Assembly (NCBI GenBank): GCA_945876945.1
Contig: CAMCQE010000030.1
Location: 1 to 34,021 of the forward strand
DNA length: 34,021 nt
DNA from: Klebsiella pneumoniae
Lineage (GTDB): Bacteria > Pseudomonadota > Gammaproteobacteria > Ga0077536
Direction: 5' to 3'
Shown here: one piece after another, positions 11,374-19,192 of the stretch
How the letters are laid out: the number at the start of each line of letters is the position of its first letter
How positions within the stretch are numbered: position 1 is the stretch's first letter
Program-made: the position numbers and the translations under genes
The notes under the pieces: model-generated
What the model was told of the DNA's origin: nothing
Databases searched by the model: none
The model's input: only the letters and a program-made list of their open reading frames with translations

Positions 11374-12808
11374 CATCGCACTTGTAATTCCGGAGGCCAC
11401 GCTCCTGGCGTTTGCCTGCGGCACCCTGCTGGTAGATGCCTTCCTCGGCCGCCGGAACCCTGCCGCCACTTTCTGGTTTGCAGTATTTGGTGGTCTGGTG
11501 GTTCTAGCCCAGCTGGCACACTCAGTCCCCGATACGATTCGCATCGGTTTCGCCGGCACCTACCGACTCGACGTGGTGGGCTCGGTGCTGAAGACCTTCA
11601 TTGTGGCGCTGGTGCTCGTGTCGCTGTTCTACGCCCGCGAGTATTTCCGTAAGCGCGGCATCTCCCAGGGGGAGCACTATCCGCTGGTGCTCTTTGCCAC
11701 ACTGGGCATGATGATGCTGGTCTCCAGCAACAACTTGCTGATGGTGTATCTTGGCCTCGAGCTGCTCTCGCTTTCGCTGTACGCCCTTGTGGCCCTGCAG
11801 CGCGATTCCTTGCAGTCTTCCGAAGCGGCCATGAAGTATTTCGTGCTGGGCGCGTTGGCCTCGGGCATGCTCCTTTATGGCATGTCGATGCTCTACGGCG
11901 TGACTGGAACCCTTGACCTGCCAGACCTTCTCATCAAAGTGAGCGTGGCGGGTGACAAGCGCCTGCTGCTGGTTTTTGGCCTGGTGTTTGTGCTGGTCGG
12001 GATTTCCTTCAAGCTCGGCGTGGTGCCCTTCCACATGTGGGTGCCCGACGTCTACCAGGGCGCTGCCACGCCCGTCACCCAGTTCATCGGCACAGCGCCC
12101 AAACTCGCTGCTTTTGCCATGGCACTTCGCCTGTTGGTGGACGGGTTGGGTGGCCTGTCTGAAGAATGGCATCAGATGCTGATTCTGCTCGCGATTCTGT
12201 CCATGGGTCTCGGTAACCTGCTCGCGATCGCCCAGACCAACTTTAAACGCATGCTCGCCTACTCAACGGTAGCGCACATGGGCTATATGTTGCTGGGGCT
12301 GGTGGCAACCCGTGCCTCAGGTTACGCGGCTTCCATGTTCTACGTGACCGTCTACGCTTTGATGAGCATGGGGGCCTTCGGGGCCATCATCCTGCTTGCC
12401 TCACGTAACTCCGAGGCCGATCAGCTTTCCGACCTTTCGGGTCTCGCCAAGCGTAGTCCATGGTTCGCACTCATCATGCTCATCCTGCTGTTCTCCATGG
12501 CCGGTGTGCCGCCGTTCGCCGGCTTCTGGGCTAAGTGGTTTGTCTTGAAGGAAGTCGTGGGTGCTGGATATACCTGGCTCGCCGCGGTGGCAGTGATGTT
12601 CTCGCTGGTGGGGGCGTACTACTACCTGCGCGCCATCAAGATTATGTATTTCGACGCCCCCGTCGTTTCCGGGCGTCCGGAAGCGAGTCAGGATCTGAAA
12701 CTCGTGCTGAGTGTGAACGGGCTTGCGGTGCTGGCGCTCGGCTTAATGCCGGAAATGCTCTTGCGCGTGTGTCTGGACGCGACCCTGTCGTATCCGCCCT
12801 GGCAGTAA
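11366..12808 (+). CDS. nuoN: NADH-quinone oxidoreductase subunit N
   Basis: NuoN is the ND2-type antiporter-like proton-pumping subunit and the last gene of the nuo operon here. The 480 aa contain the family motifs LLMVYLGLELLSLSLYALVAL and FKLGVVPFHMWVPDVYQGA, with the pump Glu and Lys. Its start lies inside the end of nuoM (8-nt overlap), consistent with reinitiation. The stop is only 15 nt from the stop of the convergent psd gene; a 6-bp GC stem spans the nuoN stop but has no T tract. Confidence 0.97.
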   Translation: MNDIALVIPEATLLAFACGTLLVDAFLGRRNPAATFWFAVFGGLVVLAQLAHSVPDTIRIGFAGTYRLDVVGSVLKTFIVALVLVSLFYAREYFRKRGISQGEHYPLVLFATLGMMMLVSSNNLLMVYLGLELLSLSLYALVALQRDSLQSSEAAMKYFVLGALASGMLLYGMSMLYGVTGTLDLPDLLIKVSVAGDKRLLLVFGLVFVLVGISFKLGVVPFHMWVPDVYQGAATPVTQFIGTAPKLAAFAMALRLLVDGLGGLSEEWHQMLILLAILSMGLGNLLAIAQTNFKRMLAYSTVAHMGYMLLGLVATRASGYAASMFYVTVYALMSMGAFGAIILLASRNSEADQLSDLSGLAKRSPWFALIMLILLFSMAGVPPFAGFWAKWFVLKEVVGAGYTWLAAVAVMFSLVGAYYYLRAIKIMYFDAPVVSGRPEASQDLKLVLSVNGLAVLALGLMPEMLLRVCLDATLSYPPWQ

Positions 12809-12823
12809 CAGGGCCCACTGCGG

Positions 12824-13681
12824 TCAGGCTTGGCTGATTCGCTGTCCCATCCTGACCACCGAGCCCTCGCCCAAACCGGCTACCCAGTTTGGCGTGCCGG
12901 GGGGCAGAATGACGGCGACGGTTGAACCCATATTGAACCGTCCGATTTCCTCGCCTGTGGCTCGCTGCAGCGGCGCTGCCAAGCGCTCCCGAACTGGCCG
13001 TTGAGCGCCCCGCTCAAGGCTTTCCAAATCGAATCCGTTGACGTTCATCGAACTCACGAGCATCGCACCCACCAGCACCACCGCGCAGGGGCCATAGGCG
13101 CAATGGCCGCTTAGCACTACCCGCTCGTTCAAGGCATAAAGACCGTCTACCGCACGCGCGGTGCGCTCATTCACGGAGAAGAGCTGACCCGGCACAAAGC
13201 TGATCTCTTCTATCGAAAACGCCAATGGCGCATGCACGCGGTGGTAGTCGCGGGGCGAGAGATAGACCACGGCATATTGCCCCCCTTCAAACACGGATGC
13301 CGCGCTCGGGCTGGAGGCGAGCAGGGCCTCTAGAGAGAAATACCGCCCCTTCGCCTGCAAGAGTTGCCCGTGCTCGATTCGCCCGGCTTGACTCACTTTG
13401 CCATCTGCCGGACTCACGATGGCTCTGGGATCCGGGTCGACAGGCCGCGCGCCGTCTCGCAGTGCGCGGGTAAAGAACGCGTTGAAACTGGCGTAGCGCG
13501 CAGGATTGGGCTCAAGGGCTTCGGCGAGATCCACTTCGTAAAATCGACAAAAGGTTTTGATCGCGCCGGGCACCAGCGCTGGCCACTCGCGCCGGGTTAT
13601 CCAGCGCACCGCTTGCGACAGCGTTCGCTGAGGGGCGACCCGTTGCGGTAAGACCAGCAGCTGGTCCAGAAAGTTGCTCAT
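12824..13681 (-). CDS. psd: Phosphatidylserine decarboxylase proenzyme
   Basis: Psd decarboxylates phosphatidylserine to phosphatidylethanolamine at the inner membrane. The proenzyme cleaves itself at a Gly-Ser bond and turns the Ser into the pyruvoyl cofactor; the site is visible as MGST at residues 251-254 (S253), where many relatives have LGST. The acidic SPADGKV motif and the YHRVHAPL histidine segment are also present. The length of 285 aa matches the bacterial enzymes. Its start overlaps the stop of the upstream copper chaperone gene by 4 nt, so it is the last gene of a sco - chaperone - psd unit. The usual neighbours of psd are other lipid or mechanosensitive channel genes, so this partnership is uncommon in my knowledge. 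Confidence 0.95.
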   Translation of the reverse strand: MSNFLDQLLVLPQRVAPQRTLSQAVRWITRREWPALVPGAIKTFCRFYEVDLAEALEPNPARYASFNAFFTRALRDGARPVDPDPRAIVSPADGKVSQAGRIEHGQLLQAKGRYFSLEALLASSPSAASVFEGGQYAVVYLSPRDYHRVHAPLAFSIEEISFVPGQLFSVNERTARAVDGLYALNERVVLSGHCAYGPCAVVLVGAMLVSSMNVNGFDLESLERGAQRPVRERLAAPLQRATGEEIGRFNMGSTVAVILPPGTPNWVAGLGEGSVVRMGQRISQA

Positions 13682-14106
13682 GGCGTGGAGGGCTCTTCAC
13701 GACGGACAGTGGCGTCGAAGGTGGCGCTTGCGCCGTTACACGAAACAATCAATCGGTAGTGCTTGCCGGCAACGACCGGGGCGGCAGCCTTCATCAGCAT
13801 GAGATGCATGCCACCCGGGGCCAGCACGACGCTGGCGCCGGCGGGCACGGCAAGTTCCGCCTGATGGAGCATCTGGACGCGGTCATCGACCCGCTTCGTG
13901 GCGTGGAGCATCACATGCGCGAAAGCCTCGCTTCGCCAGTCCTTGAGAACCGCTCTCTCCGTTCCGGCGTTCTTTACAGTGAGGTAGGCGGCTACAGGCC
14001 CATGGCCCGGCGGCGGCTCGCGAATCCAGACGTTTTCAAAGGAAATGCCCTCACAGGCAAGCGCCTGCCCACAGCACAGGAGTAAGAGCGCTCCAAGTCG
14101 CTTCAT
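13678..14106 (-). CDS. Periplasmic copper chaperone, PCu(A)C family (DUF461)
   Basis: Proteins of this family bind Cu(I) in the periplasm and pass it to the CuA or CuB site of cytochrome c oxidase, often with Sco. The copper motif H-x10-M-x21-H-x-M is exactly visible: H68, M79, H101 and M103, within the family context VMLH and PGGMHLMLM. A signal peptide covers residues 1-17 (MKRLGALLLLCCGQALA); cleavage would leave C18 at the N-terminus, but the box ALAC is a poor lipobox, so plain signal peptidase I cleavage is likelier. The protein has 142 aa. Its start overlaps the sco stop by 4 nt and its stop overlaps the psd start by 4 nt. Confidence 0.92.
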   Translation of the reverse strand: MKRLGALLLLCCGQALACEGISFENVWIREPPPGHGPVAAYLTVKNAGTERAVLKDWRSEAFAHVMLHATKRVDDRVQMLHQAELAVPAGASVVLAPGGMHLMLMKAAAPVVAGKHYRLIVSCNGASATFDATVRREEPSTP

Positions 14107-14744
14107 GGATGGGCTCGCCCAAAATCGCTGATGGCGGTGAAGCCAGCGCTGATGGTCGCCGCATCATGCGGCAGGCCGAATTTGCCAAGCACGCGAAGTT
14201 GGGGATCTATGAGAAAGATTGAGGCGGTGTGGTCGATTGTGTATTCGCCGACACCGGTGGGGACCTGCGCATGGATGACCCCCATCGGGCCAGTCAACGC
14301 ATTGAGCTCGGCCTCCGTGCCGGTTGCCGCTAGAAAGCGTGGGTCGAAGTAGCGGACGTATTCAGCAAGCGCTGCGCTCGTATCGCGCGCTGGGTCGACC
14401 GAGATGAACAAGACCTGGCCGTGGTCCGCGAACGTCTTGTTCTCCGCCAGACGCGCGGCCACCTGCTTGAGGGTGGAGAGCGTGCTGGGGCAAATATCCG
14501 GGCAATGAGTGAAGCCGAAGAACAGCAAGGTCCACCGACCTTTAAGAGTTTCCTCGCTGATGCGTCCCTTGTCGCTGGTCAGTGAGAAGGGGCTAATCTG
14601 CGGGGGATCGGGCCAGAGCAGGCCTTGTATGGCCGGGACGTCGGCGGTTCTCAGGACGGCTGTAATGAGCCCTGCCGAGAGCGCGACAAAGGCGACAAGG
14701 GCGAGCCAGGCTTTGAAGGATGGGGAAACGGCGGTGTCAGGCAT
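14103..14744 (-). CDS. SCO1/SenC-family copper chaperone
   Basis: Sco proteins deliver copper to, or reduce the CuA site of, cytochrome c oxidase subunit II. From the ATG at 14744 the protein has 213 aa: an N-terminal membrane anchor at about residues 12-31, then a thioredoxin-like domain on the periplasmic side. Copper ligands are visible: C81 and C85 in THCPDICPS, and H172 in the YTIDHTAS segment. The frame remains open upstream to 14936, but that extension runs under the divergent kinase gene and lies ahead of the natural anchor, so 14744 was chosen. A TATAAT box ends 6 nt before this ATG. It is the first gene of the sco - PCuAC - psd operon. Confidence 0.94.
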   Translation of the reverse strand: MPDTAVSPSFKAWLALVAFVALSAGLITAVLRTADVPAIQGLLWPDPPQISPFSLTSDKGRISEETLKGRWTLLFFGFTHCPDICPSTLSTLKQVAARLAENKTFADHGQVLFISVDPARDTSAALAEYVRYFDPRFLAATGTEAELNALTGPMGVIHAQVPTGVGEYTIDHTASIFLIDPQLRVLGKFGLPHDAATISAGFTAISDFGRAHP

Positions 14745-14750
14745 GAACAA

Positions 14751-14756
14751 ATTATA
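14751..14756 (-). promoter_or_regulatory. Putative -10 box of the sco operon
   Basis: A perfect TATAAT is read on the minus strand, and only six bases (TTGTTC) separate it from the sco ATG at 14744. With normal spacing transcription would begin at or within a base or two of the A of the ATG, which would make the message leaderless. No good -35 hexamer is seen 16-18 nt upstream, which lowers confidence. Confidence 0.5.
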
Positions 14757-14865
14757 CGCAGACTGCCCCTTACCCGGTGCATCAGGCACGGTGTCATTGC
14801 GCGAGCCTGATAGACTCTGCTCAACGATTTGAATACTAAGCGCCAACGCAAGTCCGCCCAGGCCC

Positions 14866-16158
14866 ATGCACCAGAATTCCCAGCCCACCAAAATGGGCAA
14901 ATACGAACTGCGCCGTGAACTCGGTCGGGGCAGCATGGGCGTGGTCTACGAGGCCTTTGACCCCTACATCGGGCGTCTGGTCGCGGTGAAGGTTGCGATC
15001 GCCGACGCGCTTAAACATCGCGATTCCGGCGAGCGATTTCGCAAAATGTTTTTCAATGAGGCGCATACCGCCGGGCGACTGCGCCATCCCAATATCCTCG
15101 ACATCTTCGATGCCGGGGTGGACAAGGAAAAGTGCTACATCGTGATGGAAATCATCGATGGCGCCGACACGCTCAAACCCTACTGCCGCCCGGACAACCT
15201 GCTACCACTGAATCAGGTGGCCGACATTCTGTTTCGCTGTGCCAAAGCGCTGGATTACGCCCACCGTCAGGGCGTGATCCATCGCGACATCAAGCCGTCG
15301 AACATCCTGCTGACGCGCGCCATGGAAGCCAAGATTGCCGACTTCAGCATTGCGCACATCAACCGCACGGATCTCTCGCAGACGATGCCGCTAGGCTTTG
15401 TGGGCTCGCCTCGTTACATGTCGCCCGAGCAGGTTCAGGAAGACATGATTACCAGCCAGACGGATCTTTTTTCGCTAGGCGTGGTGGCCTATGAACTCTT
15501 CACCGGCCACCATCCGTTCGGGGCCGAGAGTTTCACGAAGCTCATTCACAGCGTGGTGCACGAAGAGCCGATTCCGATGACCCAGTACCGGCCAGAGCTG
15601 CCGTCAGCGGTACAGCGGATTGTGAGCAAGGCGCTCGAGAAACAGCCGGAACGTCGCTATCGCACCGGCATCGAGATCGCCGCCGACCTCAGCATGGCGT
15701 TCAGCCATTTACAGCGGGCGCAGGAAGGCATTCCGGCGCGCGACAAATTTCAGCTCATCAAGAACCTGCACTTTTTCCGTGGCTTTACCGAAGGCGAGCT
15801 GTGGGAAATTGTGCGGGCGAGCGTATGGCTGGATGTCCCGCAGGGCGATGCCGTCATCCGCGAAGGCCAAATCGATGACGCGGTCTATATCATCACCGCG
15901 GGCGAGGCCAGCGTGACCAAGCAAGGTCATGTGTTGCAGCGTCTGGTGCTTGGCGAGTGCTTCGGCGAGATGGCCTATCTACGCAAAATAAAACGCACCG
16001 CCACGGTGACCGCTGAGACGCCGCTGTCGCTGATGAAGCTCAATGCGTCCTTGCTGGAGCAGGTCGCCCCCGCCTGTCAGCTCCGCTTCTACCAGATTTT
16101 CACCACCGTCTTGATTGACCGCCTGATCACCGCCAATGAGGCGTTAACACAAGCCTAA
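14866..16158 (+). CDS. Ser/Thr protein kinase with C-terminal cyclic-nucleotide-binding domain (copy 1)
   Basis: The 430-aa protein has an N-terminal Hanks-type kinase domain (about residues 13-280) and a C-terminal Crp/PKA-R-like CNB domain (about 301-420). Kinase landmarks are the glycine loop GRGSMG at 20-25, K42, HRDIKPSN at 139-146 and SPRYMSPE at 181-188. The metal-binding triad is DFS (159-161) instead of DFG. In the CNB domain the phosphate-binding cassette is visible (GECFGEMAYL, then KRTATV, with E368 and R377), so ligand binding is plausible. There is no signal peptide or membrane helix, so it should be cytoplasmic. It is a paralogue of the kinase at 17889, from which it is separated only by pgi. 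An alternative start at 14893 would remove nine residues. The ligand and targets are unknown. Confidence 0.92.
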   Translation: MHQNSQPTKMGKYELRRELGRGSMGVVYEAFDPYIGRLVAVKVAIADALKHRDSGERFRKMFFNEAHTAGRLRHPNILDIFDAGVDKEKCYIVMEIIDGADTLKPYCRPDNLLPLNQVADILFRCAKALDYAHRQGVIHRDIKPSNILLTRAMEAKIADFSIAHINRTDLSQTMPLGFVGSPRYMSPEQVQEDMITSQTDLFSLGVVAYELFTGHHPFGAESFTKLIHSVVHEEPIPMTQYRPELPSAVQRIVSKALEKQPERRYRTGIEIAADLSMAFSHLQRAQEGIPARDKFQLIKNLHFFRGFTEGELWEIVRASVWLDVPQGDAVIREGQIDDAVYIITAGEASVTKQGHVLQRLVLGECFGEMAYLRKIKRTATVTAETPLSLMKLNASLLEQVAPACQLRFYQIFTTVLIDRLITANEALTQA

Positions 16159-17762
16159 GTCTGACGCGCTTTCAGATAGCGTTGCAGGAGGCTACGGGTT
16201 GATCCGTCATGCGCACTGCCAACGTGGCCTTCGTGGATTTCTTCGAGCAGGGTGGCGGCGAGTTTTTTGCCAAGCTCAACGCCCCATTGGTCAAAGGAAT
16301 TGATATTCCACATCACACCTTGCACGAACGTGCGATGTTCGTAGAGCGCGAGCAGCGCGCCAAGACTGCGCGGCGTTAATGCCTTCATCAGCAGCACGTT
16401 ACTGGGTTGGTTCCCCGGCTGTTCCCGATGCAGCGCCAGCACCGGATCCGGATTTTCAGCCAGCAACACCTCGCGGCTGCGTCCCACCATCAAGGCTTCG
16501 GCTTGTGCAAAGCAGTTGGCCACCAGCATGTCGTGATGCGCCTGCGGCGAGCGCGGATGCGTGAGGGGCAGGATGAAATCCACTGGAATGCGCCGCGTGC
16601 CCTGATGCAACAGCTGGAAGAACGCGTGCTGGACATTGGTGCCGACGCCGCCCCACACCACCGGTGAGGTGTGGCTACCGACCGGCTCATTGCCCAGCGT
16701 GATGCGCTTGCCGTTACTTTCCATTTCCAGTTGCTGCAGCCAGGCCGGAAAGAGCATGAGGCGTTCGTCATAAGGGACCAGTGCGTAGCTTTCGGCGTGG
16801 AGCGCGTTGGTGTTCCACAGGCCGATCAGCGCGAGCAGCACTGGGAGATTGCTCGCCAGCGGGCTGCGCCGAAAATGCTCATCCATCTCCCGTGCGCCTT
16901 CGAGCAGGCCGGTGAAGGCCTCGCTGCCCACTGCGAGCGCAATGGGTAAACCAATTGCCGACCACAGGGAATAGCGCCCACCCACCCAGTCCCACATCGG
17001 CAGCACATTGTCCGGCGCAATCCCAAACGCGACCGCGCGCGCCGGATTGGCGGTAATGGCAAAGAAGTGTCGCGCGATGGCGTCTGCCTGAGTCATCGTG
17101 CCGGTGACCCAGGCCTGAGCCGTGCGGGCGTTGAGCGCCGTCTCCGGTGTGGTGAACGACTTGGACGCGACGATGAACAGCGTGCGGGCCGGATTGAGCT
17201 TGCTAAGGCAGCGGTCGATGTCACCGCCGTCCACGTTGGAGACGAAGTGTACGCGCGGCTGTTCGGTATGCAGATTCCGTAGGGCATCGCACACCAGCTG
17301 TGGCCCGAGATGCGAGCCGCCGATGCCCAGATTGACGACGTCGGTGATGGTGTCGCCACTGGCGCCTCGCCACTGGCCTTCGCTGATGGCTTTCACCACT
17401 TCATGCATGCGGGCAAGGGTGCGCGCCACCAGCGGCCCTACCGGTTCGCCGTTCACCGTGGCCGAGAGATCTTCCGGATTGCGCAAAGCGGTGTGCAGCG
17501 CCGGGCGTGCTTCGGTAGGGTTAACAATGTCGCCGCGGAACAGGCCTTCAATGCGCGCGGTGAGTGCGGCCTGTGTTGCGAGTTCCAGCAGCGCCGCCAG
17601 CGCTGCTCTGTCCAGCCGTTGTTTTGAATAATCGAGATAAAGCCCGGCCGCCTCGATGCCGAAATCATCAGTGCGTGCGACATCGGCATCGAACAAAGAC
17701 AGCGTATGCAGACCCAGCAGGCGCTCGGCGTGGGGTTTCAGGGTAGAAAGAATCTCGCTCAT
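16155..17762 (-). CDS. pgi: Glucose-6-phosphate isomerase
   Basis: Pgi interconverts glucose 6-phosphate and fructose 6-phosphate in the cytoplasm, for glycolysis and gluconeogenesis. Over 535 aa it shows the family segments NLGIGGSHLGPQLV (144-157), the sugar-phosphate region ASKSFTTPET (199-208), GGRYSLWSAIGLP (261-273) and QWGVELGKK near the C-terminus. Expected catalytic residues are E348 (MESNGK), H379 (TNVQHAF) and K499. The loop before the histidine reads GGVGTNVQH where most relatives have G-x-PGTNGQH, a minor variation. It lies between the two kinase paralogues, in reverse orientation, and its TAG shares four bases (CTAA) with the TAA of kinase copy 1. Confidence 0.97.
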   Translation of the reverse strand: MSEILSTLKPHAERLLGLHTLSLFDADVARTDDFGIEAAGLYLDYSKQRLDRAALAALLELATQAALTARIEGLFRGDIVNPTEARPALHTALRNPEDLSATVNGEPVGPLVARTLARMHEVVKAISEGQWRGASGDTITDVVNLGIGGSHLGPQLVCDALRNLHTEQPRVHFVSNVDGGDIDRCLSKLNPARTLFIVASKSFTTPETALNARTAQAWVTGTMTQADAIARHFFAITANPARAVAFGIAPDNVLPMWDWVGGRYSLWSAIGLPIALAVGSEAFTGLLEGAREMDEHFRRSPLASNLPVLLALIGLWNTNALHAESYALVPYDERLMLFPAWLQQLEMESNGKRITLGNEPVGSHTSPVVWGGVGTNVQHAFFQLLHQGTRRIPVDFILPLTHPRSPQAHHDMLVANCFAQAEALMVGRSREVLLAENPDPVLALHREQPGNQPSNVLLMKALTPRSLGALLALYEHRTFVQGVMWNINSFDQWGVELGKKLAATLLEEIHEGHVGSAHDGSTRSLLQRYLKARQT

Positions 17763-17831
17763 GGGCGTTCCTGTGCTAATGGGGCCAGCGCCACTGGCTG
17801 CGGGCCCCGTTGATGTGTGCTGTCGTGACTT

Positions 17832-17840
17832 TGCTATTCT
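17832..17840 (+). promoter_or_regulatory. Possible extended -10 promoter of kinase copy 2 operon
   Basis: The string TGCTATTCT matches the extended -10 pattern TGnTATAAT at most positions. It lies in the 126-bp gap between the divergent pgi and kinase starts, about 48 nt before the kinase ATG. A weak TTGATG lies 18-20 nt upstream. This is a pattern match only. Confidence 0.3.
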
Positions 17841-17888
17841 CGTTTACCCGTTTCGCACAATAAATCCATTTCAGAGTACCCATCCTTC

Positions 17889-19184
17889 ATGAATAGCCCG
17901 CCGCTCAGCCGCCTTGGCAAGTACGAAGTACTGCGCGAAATCGCGCGCGGTAGCATGGGTATCGTGTATCTCGGTCACGACATGTATATCGATCGACCCG
18001 TGGCCATCAAGGTCGCGCACTCAGACCAACTCGACGACGAGGAATCTGGCGAACGCTACCGCAAGATGTTTTTCAACGAAGCGCACACCGCCGGGCGTCT
18101 GACCCATCCCAACGTCATCAGCATCTACGATGCAGGCGTTGAAGGCGAGATCTGCTACATCGTGATGGAATATGTCGAAGGCGGGCAGACGCTGAAGCCG
18201 TTCTGTCGTTCAGACAACCTCCTGCCGCTCGATCGCGTCGTGGAAATTGGCTTCAAATGCGCCCGCGCGCTCGATTACGCGCATCGTCAGGGCGTCATCC
18301 ATCGCGATATCAAGCCCACCAATATTCTGGTCAGGCAGGATCTGGATGTGAAGCTCGCAGATTTCAGCATCGCGCAGCTATCCAAGATGGACACCACTGA
18401 AACCTTGCCGCTGGGTTTGGTGGGCTCACCGCGCTATATGTCGCCGGAGCAGATTTCGGAAGAATTCATCACCGGCCAGACCGATATTTTCTCGCTGGGG
18501 GTGGTGTTATTTGAACTGCTCACGGGGCGCCATCCTTTTTACGCGGATAACTTCTCCCGTCTGGTGCAGAAAATTCTGACCGAGGCCCCGCCGCGGCTGA
18601 CCGAATTCCGCAGCGACGCACCGCCTGAACTCGAGCGCATCGTCAACCGCGCTTTGGCCAAGGATCGCGCGGAGCGTTACGCGATGGGGGGTGACATGGC
18701 CGCCGACCTGGCGCGCGCTTTCGACCGCATTCTGGACCAGCCGCGCGAAAACATTTCCGAGCAGGAAAAGTTTGGCGCGGTGAAGCAACTCGACTTTTTT
18801 CAGGGATTTCCCGAAGCGGAAATCTGGGAAATCGTGCGCGCTGCCCAGTGGCAAGACTACGAGGAGGGGGCGCAGGTCATTGTTGAAGGTGACCTCGACG
18901 ATTCCTTCTACATCATCGTGCACGGTGAAGTGAAAGTGCAGAAAGCAGGACGCCAGCTCCGGGGCTTGTACGCCGGGGATTGCTTCGGCGAAATGGGCTA
19001 TCTCGCGAAAACGCGCCGCACGGCAACCATTGCGGCTTCGGGCCCCACTTCGCTACTTAAACTCAATTCGTCGGTTATCTCGCAAGCATCGCTGAATTGT
19101 CAGGTGCGATTTCTCAAGGTGTTCCTGCGCACGCTGATTCACCGCTTATCCATTACCACCGAAAAAATGGTGCAGGAAAACTGA
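17889..19184 (+). CDS. Ser/Thr protein kinase with C-terminal cyclic-nucleotide-binding domain (copy 2)
   Basis: This 431-aa paralogue of the kinase at 14866 is collinear with it along the whole length. The kinase domain spans about residues 11-280 and the CNB domain about 301-420. The glycine loop is degenerate at its first position (ARGSMG instead of GRGSMG), K41 is present, the catalytic loop is HRDIKPTN (138-145) and the metal triad is DFS (158-160), as in copy 1. The CNB cassette GDCFGEMGYL followed by RRTATI keeps the Glu and Arg that contact a cyclic phosphate in the family. No membrane segment is seen. It is likely co-transcribed with the sugar dehydrogenase-like gene that begins 8 nt after its stop. 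Confidence 0.92.
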   Translation: MNSPPLSRLGKYEVLREIARGSMGIVYLGHDMYIDRPVAIKVAHSDQLDDEESGERYRKMFFNEAHTAGRLTHPNVISIYDAGVEGEICYIVMEYVEGGQTLKPFCRSDNLLPLDRVVEIGFKCARALDYAHRQGVIHRDIKPTNILVRQDLDVKLADFSIAQLSKMDTTETLPLGLVGSPRYMSPEQISEEFITGQTDIFSLGVVLFELLTGRHPFYADNFSRLVQKILTEAPPRLTEFRSDAPPELERIVNRALAKDRAERYAMGGDMAADLARAFDRILDQPRENISEQEKFGAVKQLDFFQGFPEAEIWEIVRAAQWQDYEEGAQVIVEGDLDDSFYIIVHGEVKVQKAGRQLRGLYAGDCFGEMGYLAKTRRTATIAASGPTSLLKLNSSVISQASLNCQVRFLKVFLRTLIHRLSITTEKMVQEN

Positions 19185-19192
19185 GGTTAGGC

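Noticed and set aside
12796-12814. GCCCTG/CAGGGC stem across the nuoN stop as terminator
   Set aside because: Only six base pairs and no T tract on either strand; the nuoN and psd stops are simply close together.
14745-14936. Longer sco product starting at 14936
   Set aside because: The extra 64 residues overlap the divergent kinase gene and precede the natural membrane anchor; they look like non-coding translation.
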